Source of the DNA: Lachnospiraceae bacterium
GTDB taxonomy: Bacteria > Bacillota > Clostridia > Lachnospirales > Lachnospiraceae
Assembly: GCA_022793195.1 (NCBI GenBank)
Contig: JAAWCJ010000040.1
Location: 1-35,670 of the forward strand
Reading direction: 5' to 3'
DNA length: 35,670 bases
Below, piece by piece: positions 24,130-33,332 of this stretch. The translations under genes were made by a program, and so were the position numbers. The notes beneath the pieces are model-generated. The model did no database searches and was not told where the DNA came from. It saw nothing but the letters and a program-made list of their open reading frames with translations. The first letter of the stretch is position 1. The number at the start of each line of letters is the position of its first letter.

Positions 24130-25920
24130 ATGATTAATACATTCTGCAAGAAGCCGCTTTGGGAGGTCAGCCAGACGCTGGCAGCCGTGGCCGGCGGCTC
24201 TGTTCCCGCCGAAACAGTTATCACAAACGCCAGGCTGGTCAATGTCTGTACCCATGAAATCCAGGAAGATATCTCCGTAGCCATTGCCTGCGGCCGCATT
24301 GCCCTGGTGGGAGATGCCTCCCACTGTGTTGGCCCCGACACCATGGTCATCGATGTGAAAGGCCAGTATCTGGCACCCGGATTTTTAGACGGCCACATCC
24401 ATGTGGAGTCCTCCATGATGGGGGCCGGCGAATATGCCCGTTCGGTGATTCCCCATGGCACTGTGGGGATTTACATGGATCCCCACGAAATCTGTAATGT
24501 ACTGGGATTGGAAGGCGTAAAGTGCCTGCTGGAAGATGCCGCCAGGACACCCTTGAAAGCCATGCTCACCACCCCCTCCTGTGTCCCGGCTGTTCCGGGT
24601 TTTGAAGATACCGGCTCCTTCATCGGCCCCGACGAGGCTGCCGAAACCATGAACTGGAAAGAATGTGTCGGCCTCGGCGAAATGATGAACTTCCCCGGAA
24701 TCCTAGGTTCCTCCGATCATGCCCATGGCATCACCGGAGCTACATTAAAAGCCGGAAAAATCATAACCGGGCATTATTCCCTTCCGGAAACAGGAAAGGG
24801 CCTTAACGCCTACATAGCTTCCGGTGTCCGCTGCTGCCATGAATCCACCAGGGCCGAAGACGCCCTCGCTAAAATGCGTCTGGGTATGTACGCCATGTTC
24901 CGGGAAGGGTCAGCATGGCACGACCTGAAAGAAGTGGCAAAAAGCATCACCAAACACCAGGTGGATTCCCGTTTTGCCATTCTGATCTCCGATGACACTC
25001 ATCCCCATACCCTGCTGTCCCAGGGGCATCTGGATCATATTGTCCGCCGGGCAGTAGAGGAAGGCATCGATGCCATCACCGCAATCCAGATGGTGACCAT
25101 CAACTGTGCCCAGTGCTTCCAGATGGACCATGATTTTGGAAGCATTGCTCCGGGGAAATGCGCCGATATGGTTCTCTTAGACAATCTGGAAAGCCTTAAA
25201 ATCACAAAGGTGTGGATTGACGGGGAAAAAGTAGCTGAAAACGGTTCCATGACAAAAGAATTTGCCCCCTATACTTATCCTGAATGGGCCACCCATTCCA
25301 TGCATATTGGAAAAGCCATTACAAAGGAAACTTTTGAAATCCCCGCGGCTTCCGACCAGGTAACAGTGAGGGCCATCGAAGTCATTCCCGCCAAAGTAGG
25401 TTCCTACGAGCGCCATGTTACCCTGACCGCCAGGAATGGGCATCTGGAATCCGACCCGTCCCAGGACGTCTTAAAAACAGTGGTCTTTGAACGGCATCAT
25501 GAAACAGGGACATGCGGTTTTGGATTTGTAAAAGGCTTTGGCATCACCTGTGGCGCCATGGCCTCCACAGTGGCCCATGACGCCCATAATTTGCTGGTCA
25601 TCGGCACCAATGACGAAGACATGGCCCTGGCAGCAAATACGTTAATCCAATGTGGCGGCGGCATGACTGCCGTTCAAAATGGAAAAGTCCTGGGCACCGT
25701 CCCCCTTCCCATCGCCGGTCTCATGAACGACAAGTCGGCAGAAGAAATGAGCTCCCTGGTGGAAAACCTGGAAGAATCCTGGAAGCAGATTGGCTGTTCC
25801 ATGCCGTCTCCTTTTATGACCATGGCCTTGATTCCTTTGGCCTGCCTGCCGGAGCTTCGCCTCACCAACCGCGGGCTGGTGGATTGTACCACCTTCCAGT
25901 TTGTCCCTTTGGAGGTATAA
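24130..25920 (+). CDS. ade: Adenine deaminase
   Basis: This 596-residue metal-dependent amidohydrolase converts adenine to hypoxanthine in purine salvage. The metal-binding HxH lies at 89-91 (GFLDGHIHVESSMM). Further motifs are PHEICNV and the later ISDDTHPHTL segment, and the C-terminal domain typical of the Ade family is complete. ATG 24130 has a strong ACAGGAGG site. It has a short leader with no visible purine riboswitch and is divergent from rho. It appears to be monocistronic. Confidence 0.96.
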   Translation: MINTFCKKPLWEVSQTLAAVAGGSVPAETVITNARLVNVCTHEIQEDISVAIACGRIALVGDASHCVGPDTMVIDVKGQYLAPGFLDGHIHVESSMMGAGEYARSVIPHGTVGIYMDPHEICNVLGLEGVKCLLEDAARTPLKAMLTTPSCVPAVPGFEDTGSFIGPDEAAETMNWKECVGLGEMMNFPGILGSSDHAHGITGATLKAGKIITGHYSLPETGKGLNAYIASGVRCCHESTRAEDALAKMRLGMYAMFREGSAWHDLKEVAKSITKHQVDSRFAILISDDTHPHTLLSQGHLDHIVRRAVEEGIDAITAIQMVTINCAQCFQMDHDFGSIAPGKCADMVLLDNLESLKITKVWIDGEKVAENGSMTKEFAPYTYPEWATHSMHIGKAITKETFEIPAASDQVTVRAIEVIPAKVGSYERHVTLTARNGHLESDPSQDVLKTVVFERHHETGTCGFGFVKGFGITCGAMASTVAHDAHNLLVIGTNDEDMALAANTLIQCGGGMTAVQNGKVLGTVPLPIAGLMNDKSAEEMSSLVENLEESWKQIGCSMPSPFMTMALIPLACLPELRLTNRGLVDCTTFQFVPLEV

Positions 25921-25952
25921 CGTTTTTCAGCTGAGATTATATATGCCCGACC

Positions 25953-25994
25953 CCTTTTTGTTCCCTGTCTTTGCCAGGCAGGGGCAGAAAAAGG
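25953..25994. terminator. Imperfect inverted repeat after ade, terminator-like
   Basis: A long imperfect stem pairs the CCTTTTT..CCCTG arm (25953-25969) with CAGGGGCAGAAAAAGG (25979-25994). No T-run follows on the plus strand, so the role in ending ade is uncertain. Confidence 0.3.
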
Positions 25995-26049
25995 CCGTTA
26001 AAAAGTATTATAATGAAAAAAACATATAAGACTGAAAGGGTTTTCTGCC

Positions 26050-26862
26050 ATGAAAAAAAACAAATATTTTTTTGATACGCCCAAAAAGGCTGTTCTCTCC
26101 ACTATCTGTCTTGTGGTTCTGTTGGTCCTCATAGGCGCCGGGACATTTCTGGCTGCCAGTCCTTTTGCAAAGCAGAATGGAGTCTCTGAAACGGATCCTG
26201 TCCCTAAAACATACCCGACGTCTCCTTCCGTGACTTCCCCGCAAGAGCCAACGGCTCCCTCCCTGCAGCTTCCCAATGATGCACAGAACCCGGCCGATGT
26301 ACAGCCTCCCGCCGGTGATATGCCAAATTCCAATGTGCAGCCGTCCACCGATATACAGAACCCAGCCAACTTACAAGTTCCCTCCGAAAGCCAGCTCAGC
26401 CTGGAAGAAGCCAAGGCTTCCGCCCTTCAGGATGCCGGCCTGAACGCCTCCGACGTCACTTATACCGCAGCCAAGCTGGACTATGATGACCATATTCCCG
26501 TCTATGAGATTGAATTTTATACCTCTTCCCATGAGTATGAGTACGAAATCCATGCACAGACCGGAGCCGTATGCCACAGGGAACAGGAGGCTTACCGGCA
26601 TCACTCCCAGAGTTCCCATCACAGCGTAGGATCTCCTTCTGGGGGAACCTCCGACATCGGCTTGGAAACAGCAAAATCCATCGCTGCCGGTCATGCCGGA
26701 ATGATCGTCTCTGACGTGACATTTTCCAAGGCAGAATCCGACTATGACGACGGTTATCTGATTTATGAAATTGAATTTCTCAAAGACAATGTAGAATATG
26801 AATATGAGATAGATGCAGTTACCGGTGAAATTTTAAAATTTGATTCTGATCTTTATGATTAA
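26050..26862 (+). CDS. Membrane-anchored protein with two PepSY domains
   Basis: This 270-residue protein has one N-terminal membrane helix at about 14-36, so it should lie mostly outside the membrane. A Pro/Gln/Asn-rich linker follows (about 50-120), then two PepSY-type domains at about 118-180 and 205-268. The two share the pattern YDD..YEIEF....YEYEI.A.TG, evidence of internal duplication. PepSY domains often inhibit proteases or bind to cell-surface enzymes. The exact partner is unknown. A TATAAT at 26009-26014 without a clear -35 precedes it. It ends just before an inverted repeat and a strong terminator. Confidence 0.85.
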   Translation: MKKNKYFFDTPKKAVLSTICLVVLLVLIGAGTFLAASPFAKQNGVSETDPVPKTYPTSPSVTSPQEPTAPSLQLPNDAQNPADVQPPAGDMPNSNVQPSTDIQNPANLQVPSESQLSLEEAKASALQDAGLNASDVTYTAAKLDYDDHIPVYEIEFYTSSHEYEYEIHAQTGAVCHREQEAYRHHSQSSHHSVGSPSGGTSDIGLETAKSIAAGHAGMIVSDVTFSKAESDYDDGYLIYEIEFLKDNVEYEYEIDAVTGEILKFDSDLYD

Positions 26863-26863
26863 A

Positions 26864-26914
26864 GATACCGTCGATTGACAAGGACACACTCGTTCTTGCC
26901 AATCGACGGTATCC
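26864..26914. repeat. Dispersed repeat, palindromic copy
   Basis: Perfect 14-base arms GATACCGTCGATTG and CAATCGACGGTATC flank about 20 bases. The right arm and flank (26895-26914) are identical over 20 bases to 35219-35238. The left arm with flank (26864-26889) matches the reverse complement of the same site almost perfectly. It lies directly after the PepSY gene stop. Confidence 0.7.
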
Positions 26915-26924
26915 AATTCTCATG

Positions 26925-26963
26925 AAAACCGGGCTATCCTTTTCGCGGATAGCCCGGTTTTTA
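26925..26963. terminator. Strong bidirectional terminator
   Basis: A perfect 15-bp stem AAAACCGGGCTATCC/GGATAGCCCGGTTTT with a 7-base loop is followed by T on the plus strand and preceded by A. It can end both the PepSY gene and the convergent EF-G-like gene. Confidence 0.9.
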
Positions 26964-26993
26964 TTTTCTCATCTTTCTCGTGTTTGCCTGTCT

Positions 26994-29075
26994 TTATTCT
27001 TCCGCGGCTCGCGCTGCAATCTCTTTGGCCTGAACATCACTGGGAGCCTGCTCATAACGGGCAAACTCATATTCAAAATGTCCGATGCCTCCTGTCATGG
27101 AGCGCAAATCTGTAGAATATCCAATCAATTCTGACATGGGAATATCTGCTTCAATGATCTGGTTGCCTTTATGGTCAGGGTTCATGCCCAGTACACGGCC
27201 CCTTCTCTTATTCAGGTCACCCATGATGTCCCCGGTAAACTTATCCGGCACTTTTACTTTTAAGGATGCAATCGGTTCCAAAAGCACAGGTTTCGCAGCC
27301 GGTTCGGAGAAAGCCTTTTTCACCGCCAGGATGGTCGCCATCTTGAAGGCCATTTCCGAAGAGTCAACTGCATGGTAAGAACCAAATACAAGGGTAGCTT
27401 TCATACCCACAACGGGATAGCCTGCAAGAGGGCCTTTCAGAACAGATTCCTGAATTCCCTTTTCCACAGCCGGGAAATAATTCTTGGGAACTACGCCGCC
27501 CACAATTTTTTCTTCAAATACGTAAGGCTTTTCCAAATCTCCGGAAGGCTCAAATTCAATGACAACGTCTCCGTACTGTCCATGTCCGCCCGACTGCTTT
27601 TTATGCTTGCCTTGTACTTTTACCTTACCTCTGATTGTCTCCCTAAATGCCACTTTCGGCCTGGAAAGTTCCACTTCCACTTTGTAACGGTTCAGAAGTT
27701 TGCTGACCACCACTTCCAGCTGCTGGTCTCCAATACCATAAAGAAGGGTCTGGCGATTTTCCTTGTCATTGACATTCTTTAAGGTCAAGTCCTCTTCCAT
27801 CAGTTTCTGAAGGGCGCCTGCGATCTTATCTTCATCGCCTTTATTTTTAGCTTTATAACACATATAGGTATAAGGCTTGGAAATATCCGGTCTGTCGTAA
27901 ACAACCGGTACAGCTTTCGTTGCCAGAGTATCTCCCGTCGTAGTCACGGAAAGTTTTGGAATCGCACCAATATCACCGCTTCTGAGGGCAGACACTTCAA
28001 TGGCCTCTTTGCCGCGCATCACATAAAGCTTATTCAGCTTTTCGTCCGCTTCTTTATTTACATTATAAAGGGCGCTGTCCGCACGAAGCACACCGGAACA
28101 AACTTTTACGTAGGAATATTTTCCGATAAAAGGATCCACCAGTGTCTTCCAGACTTTGACGCTCAAAGGATTCGCATCCTGGTAATTGGCTTCAAATACA
28201 TCTCCTGTCGCAGTATTGGTGCCTGCGATCTCCAGCTTTTCAGGAGAAGCAAAATATTTTTCCACTGCCTGTAAAAGCATGGTCGTGCCCTGGCCGTTGA
28301 CACCTGCTCCTATGAGGACGGGAACAATGGCACCGTCCATCACATGCTGGCGCAGTGCAATGGAAATCTCATCGTATGTAAATTCTTCTCCGGCAAAATA
28401 GCGGTCCATGTATTCCTCACTGGTTTCCGCCACAGCTTCCATGAGAGCCTCCCTGCAGGTTTCCAGATTCTTCATGGAATAATCAGGGATCTCACATTCC
28501 TCGTAATCACTGAGGCTTAAGAACCGTCTGCCTTTCATCTTTACCACATTGACAAAACCGACAAACCGCTCATTTTCACGGATCGGCAGATGGAAAGGTG
28601 CAATCTTCTTTCCGTAAAGCCCTTCCAAATCTTCAATCACCTGACGATAGCTGGCATTATCATCATCCATGTTGGTAACGAAAATAATCCTGGGCAAGCT
28701 ATATTTCTCACAGAATTCCCATGCCTTTTGAGTGCCAACCTCAACACCGGACTTCCCATTTATCACGATAATCGCCGCATCTGCGACGTTTAAAGCCTCT
28801 TCCACTTCTCCCACGAAATCAAAATAACCGGGAGTATCTAAAAAATTAATCTTAACCCCTTCCCACAAAATGGGAACTACTGTTGTGGAAACAGAAAACA
28901 GACGCTTTGTCTCTTCTTTATCGAAATCGCTGATGGTATTTCCATCGGTAATCTTTCCCTGACGTGTGGTCACTCCGGTTACATGGGCCATTGCCTCTAC
29001 CAGAGTTGTCTTACCTGCGCCTCCATGCCCCAATAATACAACGTTACGAATTCTTTCCGATTCAAAAACGTTCAT
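26994..29075 (-). CDS. EF-G-like translational GTPase paralog (EF-G2 type)
   Basis: This 693-residue protein has the EF-G domain order: G domain, domain II, then domains III-V (SGGHGQYGDV in domain IV). It differs from canonical EF-G at key GTPase sites. G1 is GHGGAGKT (16-23), G3 is DTPGYFDF (80-87) with Tyr in place of the catalytic His, and G4 is TNMD (134-137) instead of NKMD. These changes resemble the EF-G-2/FusA2 group known from Thermus and mycobacteria. It probably binds ribosomes with slow or altered GTP hydrolysis. ATG 29075 has an upstream promoter at 29159-29187. It is not the main fusA by context, since rpsL, rpsG and tuf are absent. Confidence 0.88.
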   Translation of the reverse strand: MNVFESERIRNVVLLGHGGAGKTTLVEAMAHVTGVTTRQGKITDGNTISDFDKEETKRLFSVSTTVVPILWEGVKINFLDTPGYFDFVGEVEEALNVADAAIIVINGKSGVEVGTQKAWEFCEKYSLPRIIFVTNMDDDNASYRQVIEDLEGLYGKKIAPFHLPIRENERFVGFVNVVKMKGRRFLSLSDYEECEIPDYSMKNLETCREALMEAVAETSEEYMDRYFAGEEFTYDEISIALRQHVMDGAIVPVLIGAGVNGQGTTMLLQAVEKYFASPEKLEIAGTNTATGDVFEANYQDANPLSVKVWKTLVDPFIGKYSYVKVCSGVLRADSALYNVNKEADEKLNKLYVMRGKEAIEVSALRSGDIGAIPKLSVTTTGDTLATKAVPVVYDRPDISKPYTYMCYKAKNKGDEDKIAGALQKLMEEDLTLKNVNDKENRQTLLYGIGDQQLEVVVSKLLNRYKVEVELSRPKVAFRETIRGKVKVQGKHKKQSGGHGQYGDVVIEFEPSGDLEKPYVFEEKIVGGVVPKNYFPAVEKGIQESVLKGPLAGYPVVGMKATLVFGSYHAVDSSEMAFKMATILAVKKAFSEPAAKPVLLEPIASLKVKVPDKFTGDIMGDLNKRRGRVLGMNPDHKGNQIIEADIPMSELIGYSTDLRSMTGGIGHFEYEFARYEQAPSDVQAKEIAARAAEE

Positions 29076-29158
29076 AGATACTTCCTCCCTTAATTCGTAT
29101 TAGCCCCACGCCGCCCAAGGAAAAGCGGCAAGATGTCTGCATCTCGTGACTTAGCTAT

Positions 29159-29187
29159 ATTGTACTAAAAAATCTTGAAAATAGCAA
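29159..29187 (-). promoter_or_regulatory. Promoter of the EF-G-like gene
   Basis: Minus-strand TTGCTA (29182-29187) and TACAAT (29159-29164) are 17 bases apart, with a leader of about 80 bases. Confidence 0.55.
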
Positions 29188-29246
29188 CAAAAACATGTAA
29201 ATTGAATAATCTCCCTGGCAGTATATCGCTTTAACGTGCAAAAGTG

Positions 29247-29275
29247 TTGACAAAGCAATCCTTCTGCAATAAAAT
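29247..29275 (+). promoter_or_regulatory. tyrA promoter
   Basis: Consensus TTGACA (29247-29252) and TAAAAT (29270-29275) are 17 bases apart, with the tyrA ATG about 55 bases downstream. No T-box or other riboswitch is visible in the short leader. Confidence 0.75.
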
Positions 29276-29329
29276 AACCATGGTACAGGCCGTTTTGCCT
29301 GCAGCATATACAGAAAGGATACAACTATT

Positions 29330-30427
29330 ATGAAGAATTTGACCATCGGTTTCATCGGCCTTGGTTTAATCGGCGGCTCCATCGCCAAGGGTCTCAAACG
29401 GGCCAATAAAGGGCATCATATCATGGCTTACGCCCGCCACAGGGAAACTCTGGAAGCTGCCTTAAAAGACGGCGCCATTGATGAAGCTATGGATGGCATC
29501 AATGACTCTCTCCTTCGCTGCGATTATATTTTTCTCTGTACCCCTGTCACTTTCAATGAAGAATACCTGACGGCAGTTCAGCCTTTCCTGCGAAAGGAGG
29601 CCATCCTCACTGATGTGGGAAGCGTCAAGAGTAATATACACGAGGCAATAAAAAGACTGGGCATGGAAGCTAATTTCATCGGCGGCCACCCCATGGCAGG
29701 ATCGGAAAAAAGCGGATATCCCTATTCCACAGATCATCTGGTGGAAAATGCCTATTATGTCATTACCCCCACTGCACTTTCCCCCTGTGAAAAGGTGGAA
29801 GAGCTTAAAGAGCTTGTCCTCTCCCTGTCGGCTCTGCCTTTGGTTTTAGACTATCGGGAGCATGACTATATCGTAGCAGGAATCAGCCATCTGCCCCATT
29901 TGATCGCTGCAAGTCTTGTGAAACTTGTAAAAGACAAAGATACAGAGGAACAGACCATGAAACTGGTCGCCGCAGGAGGTTTCAAGGATATCACCAGAAT
30001 CGCTTCCTCTTCCCCTGTCATGTGGCAGCAGATATGTGCCGCCAACCGGAGTAATGTCCAGTCTATCCTGGGAAACTATATTGAGGCTCTGAACCAGGTG
30101 CGGGCAGATGTGGCCGAAGGCAATGACAAGGCCATATATGATTTGTTCGATATTTCCAGAGAATACCGCAATTCCATTGCCGACCGCTCTGCCGGTCCCA
30201 TTAAGAGAGAATATTCTCTGTACTGTGATATCGTAGACGAATCCGGCGCCATTGCCACCATTGCCACCATCCTGGCTACCCATCAGATCAATATTAAAAA
30301 TATTGGGATTATTCATAACCGCGAATTTGAGGAAGGTGTCCTGAAAATTGAATTTTACGATGAAGAAGCCTTCCGGCATGCCGCCGAGCTTTTGGCCCAG
30401 TGCAGATATACCGTGTATCGTCGATGA
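29330..30427 (+). CDS. tyrA: Prephenate dehydrogenase with ACT domain
   Basis: This 365-residue NAD-dependent enzyme converts prephenate to 4-hydroxyphenylpyruvate in tyrosine synthesis. The nucleotide loop GLGLIGGS lies at 10-17, and the active-site GGHPMAGSEKSG at about 118-130 contains the conserved His. A C-terminal ACT domain at about 295-360 (AIATIATILATHQINIKNIG) probably binds tyrosine for feedback control. ATG 29330 follows AAAGGA. It is the first gene of a unit that ends with aroA. Confidence 0.96.
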   Translation: MKNLTIGFIGLGLIGGSIAKGLKRANKGHHIMAYARHRETLEAALKDGAIDEAMDGINDSLLRCDYIFLCTPVTFNEEYLTAVQPFLRKEAILTDVGSVKSNIHEAIKRLGMEANFIGGHPMAGSEKSGYPYSTDHLVENAYYVITPTALSPCEKVEELKELVLSLSALPLVLDYREHDYIVAGISHLPHLIAASLVKLVKDKDTEEQTMKLVAAGGFKDITRIASSSPVMWQQICAANRSNVQSILGNYIEALNQVRADVAEGNDKAIYDLFDISREYRNSIADRSAGPIKREYSLYCDIVDESGAIATIATILATHQINIKNIGIIHNREFEEGVLKIEFYDEEAFRHAAELLAQCRYTVYRR

Positions 30428-30451
30428 AAATATATAATCCGAGGTGTTTTT

Positions 30452-31192
30452 ATGGCCAGGCTAAAATTTATATTAATATCTGTAATGACGGTTTTTGTTG
30501 CCCTCATTTTTATAGTCGGAGTCCCTATTCTCATCAATGAATCTTATAAAACCGGTTCCGGCTATACCACTGTATGGAACGCTGAAGACGTCCTTTCTTA
30601 TTACGCTTCTATATTAGGTGTTTCCGCTACCATTATTGCAATGGTGACAACCATTGTATTTACCACAAAACAATACCGGAGGGATAGATTTTTAGAGTGC
30701 AGCCGTAGTAAATGGAAAAAAGTCGAGGACATCATTACACAGGCATTGCTCGACATCTCACCACTAAACATGTGTGATACCGAAAAATGGGATAATTCAT
30801 TGAGTGTAAACATACATGTTAGGATTTCAAATCTCCAATCCTATTCTATTACTGCAAAAACATCATTAAACCTGATCAAATGCTACATTGATCCGGATGA
30901 ATATAAACACCTGTCCGGTTATATAGAAGAAATTCAAAATGCCATTCAACAATTCTGCAGTATCGAAGCGGATTTAGAAAAGATATATATGGATTTACAA
31001 TCATCATTACTGGAAAATAAGGGGGTCGTTCCTGATCATCTGCTTCTCACCTGTTTAAATAAAGCCAACAGTATCTCCCTGAAAATCGCTCCTGCCCACG
31101 ATGGCGTATATCAAAGAGTGTTAAATATGAAAAGAGAAGTGTTTAACCAAATATATGCAAATATTGAGAAACAGGCTGAGCAAATATTATAA
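30452..31192 (+). CDS. Two-helix membrane protein of unknown function
   Basis: This 246-residue protein has membrane helices at about 5-27 and 49-71 and a soluble, mostly helical cytosolic part of about 170 residues. I do not recognise the family. The pattern before the second helix (AEDVLSYYASILGVSATIIA) resembles accessory membrane proteins common in Firmicutes. It sits 24 bases after tyrA and 62 bases before aroA. Its A+T-rich codons, with many AAA, ATA and TTA, contrast with both flanking genes, which suggests a later insertion. AGGTG lies before ATG 30452. A phage-exclusion or stress role is speculative. Confidence 0.7.
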   Translation: MARLKFILISVMTVFVALIFIVGVPILINESYKTGSGYTTVWNAEDVLSYYASILGVSATIIAMVTTIVFTTKQYRRDRFLECSRSKWKKVEDIITQALLDISPLNMCDTEKWDNSLSVNIHVRISNLQSYSITAKTSLNLIKCYIDPDEYKHLSGYIEEIQNAIQQFCSIEADLEKIYMDLQSSLLENKGVVPDHLLLTCLNKANSISLKIAPAHDGVYQRVLNMKREVFNQIYANIEKQAEQIL

Positions 31193-31200
31193 AGCATCAC

Positions 31201-31216
31201 TGCCGTCGGTTGACAA
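31201..31216 (+). repeat. Degenerate copy of the dispersed repeat
   Basis: TGCCGTCGGTTGACAA differs at two positions from TACCGTCGATTGACAA at 26866-26881 and also lies just after a gene stop. The match is short and could be chance. Confidence 0.3.
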
Positions 31217-31254
31217 TTCAATCTAATTAAACAATATATACATGAGGTAATATT

Positions 31255-32523
31255 ATGACTATTTCTCCCCTTCGCGGTGAACTGACTATTCCCGGCGATA
31301 AGTCCATCTCCCACCGGTGTGTCATGTTTGGCGCACTGGCAAAGGGCACCACCAGAGTCGAAAATTTTCTCCAGGGCGCCGACTGCCTGTCCACTATCAG
31401 CTGTTTTCAGTCCATGGGAATCTCCATCGAAAATAACACCAGCCGGATTTTGGTACACGGCAAAGGCCTCCACGGGCTGACCGCCCCGAAATCAGTTCTG
31501 GACTGTGGAAACAGCGGTACTACCACCAGACTGATCTCCGGAATTCTTGCCGCCCAGCCCTTTTCTTCCAGACTGACTGGAGATGATTCCATAAAAAAAC
31601 GTCCCATGGGGCGAATTATAACCCCCCTTATTGAAATGGGGGCAAATATCACCAGTGAATCCGGTAACGGTTGCGCCCCTCTTTACATCCGTGGCCAAAA
31701 CCTTAAGGGCATCTCTTACTGTTCGCCGGTTGCTTCCGCCCAGGTAAAATCCGCCGTGCTTTTAGCAGGGCTTTACGCCGAAGGCATAACAACCGTCACA
31801 GAGCCATATCTGTCCAGAAACCATACGGAGCTTATGCTGGGCGGTTTTGGGGCAAAAGTGGAATGTAACGGTTCCACTGCCGCACTCACTCCTCCAAAAG
31901 AACTGTTTGCTCAGGAAATTTTCGTGCCCGGTGATATTTCTTCTGCCGCTTATTTTCTCACTGCAGCCGCTCTCATCCCCGGCTCCGAACTTCTGATCAA
32001 GAACGTGGGAATCAATCCGACCCGTGACGGAATCCTCCGGGTCTATCGGGATATGGGTGCAGATATTACCCTTCTGAATAAGAGGACATCCTCAGGGGAA
32101 CCTGTGGCTGATATTCTTGTACGGGGTGGAACCTTTCACGGAACCACCATCAGAGGCTCTATCATCCCGGCTCTCATTGATGAACTTCCTATTATTGCCG
32201 TAGCTGCCTGTTTTGCTGAGGGTGAAACTGTGATTTCCGATGCAGCAGAACTCAAAGTAAAAGAATCCAACCGTATTGCGGTCATGACTGAGGGGCTTGC
32301 GGCCATGGGCGCCGACGTGACAGAGACGGAAGACGGCATGATCATAAAAGGCGGACGGCCTTTAAAATCCGCTTTCATCGACAGCTGCCTGGATCATCGT
32401 ATTGCCATGAGTTTTTCCATCGCAGGGCTTCTCTGTGGAGACATGCCCCATATTAAAGGGCGGGACTGCGTAAACATCTCTTATCCTGACTTTTACAAAG
32501 ATTTAAAAAGATTGATGAGTTAA
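31255..32523 (+). CDS. aroA: 3-phosphoshikimate 1-carboxyvinyltransferase (EPSP synthase)
   Basis: This 422-residue enzyme joins PEP to shikimate-3-phosphate in the common aromatic pathway. Family motifs include PGDKSISHR (13-21, substrate-binding Lys), LDCGNSGTTTRL at about 81-92, KRPMGRII, and DHRIAMSF near the C-terminus. ATG 31255 follows GAGGTAA. It shares a probable transcript with tyrA. An imperfect inverted repeat at 32534-32558 follows but lacks a T-run. Confidence 0.97.
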   Translation: MTISPLRGELTIPGDKSISHRCVMFGALAKGTTRVENFLQGADCLSTISCFQSMGISIENNTSRILVHGKGLHGLTAPKSVLDCGNSGTTTRLISGILAAQPFSSRLTGDDSIKKRPMGRIITPLIEMGANITSESGNGCAPLYIRGQNLKGISYCSPVASAQVKSAVLLAGLYAEGITTVTEPYLSRNHTELMLGGFGAKVECNGSTAALTPPKELFAQEIFVPGDISSAAYFLTAAALIPGSELLIKNVGINPTRDGILRVYRDMGADITLLNKRTSSGEPVADILVRGGTFHGTTIRGSIIPALIDELPIIAVAACFAEGETVISDAAELKVKESNRIAVMTEGLAAMGADVTETEDGMIIKGGRPLKSAFIDSCLDHRIAMSFSIAGLLCGDMPHIKGRDCVNISYPDFYKDLKRLMS

Positions 32524-32640
32524 ACAACTTATACTGCCGCCATTGATATGGCCGGCAGACACAGGACAATCTCTGGAAAATCTTTTACCATATAGGGATC
32601 GTCGTTTTCTGTTGGATAAAAACAGGGCGGGGCTGTTGCA

Positions 32641-32656
32641 AGATATTCTGATATCT
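32641..32656. promoter_or_regulatory. Possible TetR operator palindrome
   Basis: AGATAT and ATATCT are perfect arms around TCTG, 19 bases upstream of the TetR promoter -35. A second palindrome AAACGTTT lies just downstream of the -10. Either could bind the neighbouring TetR protein. Confidence 0.3.
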
Positions 32657-32674
32657 TAGAACAGCTTCGTCCTA

Positions 32675-32702
32675 TTGACTTTTGGAATAAAAAGTATATA
32701 AT
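32675..32702 (+). promoter_or_regulatory. Promoter of the TetR-ABC operon
   Basis: TTGACT (32675-32680) and TATAAT (32697-32702) are 16 bases apart, about 50 bases before the TetR start. Confidence 0.65.
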
Positions 32703-32750
32703 TAAAACATCTGTTATAAAACGTTTGTTATTGAATATGAGGATTAAACT

Positions 32751-33332
32751 ATGCCACCAAAAGCAAAATTTAAAAAAGAAGAAATTATAACTGCCGCATT
32801 GGATATTGTCCGTGAAAAAGGTTTGGAAGCTCTAACTGCCAGATCGTTAGGCATCCGGCTGGGCAGTTCATCTTGTCCGGTTTTTACCGTATTTCAAAAT
32901 ATGGAAGAAGTACAAAAAGCAGTGATGGATGCTGCCAGAGTACTCTATAAAGGATATATAGAAAAAGGGTTATCTGGAGCCCCCGCTTTCAAAGGTGTCG
33001 GCATACAATATATTCGTTTTGCCACAGAAGAGCCAAAGCTGTTTCAACTCCTTTTTATGGCAGAGCATGAAACTATTCCTGGTTTTTCCAGTATACTGCA
33101 GATAATTGATGAAAACTATCACAAAATCCTTTCATCCATTATTGAGGAATATGGAATAACAAATAGCCATGCTGAAAAACTGTATCGCCATTTATGGATT
33201 TATTCCCATGGAATCGCTACTTTATGCGCCACGAAAATGTGCCGTTTCACAGGACAGGAAATCAGCGAAATGCTTACAGAGGTGTTTATATCTCTGCACC
33301 AAAAAATGAAAGAAGGAAAATCCAATGATTGA
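32751..33332 (+). CDS. TetR/AcrR family regulator
   Basis: This 193-residue one-component regulator has an N-terminal helix-turn-helix (about 10-55, LTARSLGIRLGSSSCPVFTVF) and a helical ligand domain with an IYSHGIATL segment typical of the WHG-type C-terminus. Its last codons overlap the ABC ATPase start by 8 bases, so it probably represses its own operon and responds to the exported compound. ATG 32751 is preceded by GAGGA. Confidence 0.9.
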   Translation: MPPKAKFKKEEIITAALDIVREKGLEALTARSLGIRLGSSSCPVFTVFQNMEEVQKAVMDAARVLYKGYIEKGLSGAPAFKGVGIQYIRFATEEPKLFQLLFMAEHETIPGFSSILQIIDENYHKILSSIIEEYGITNSHAEKLYRHLWIYSHGIATLCATKMCRFTGQEISEMLTEVFISLHQKMKEGKSND

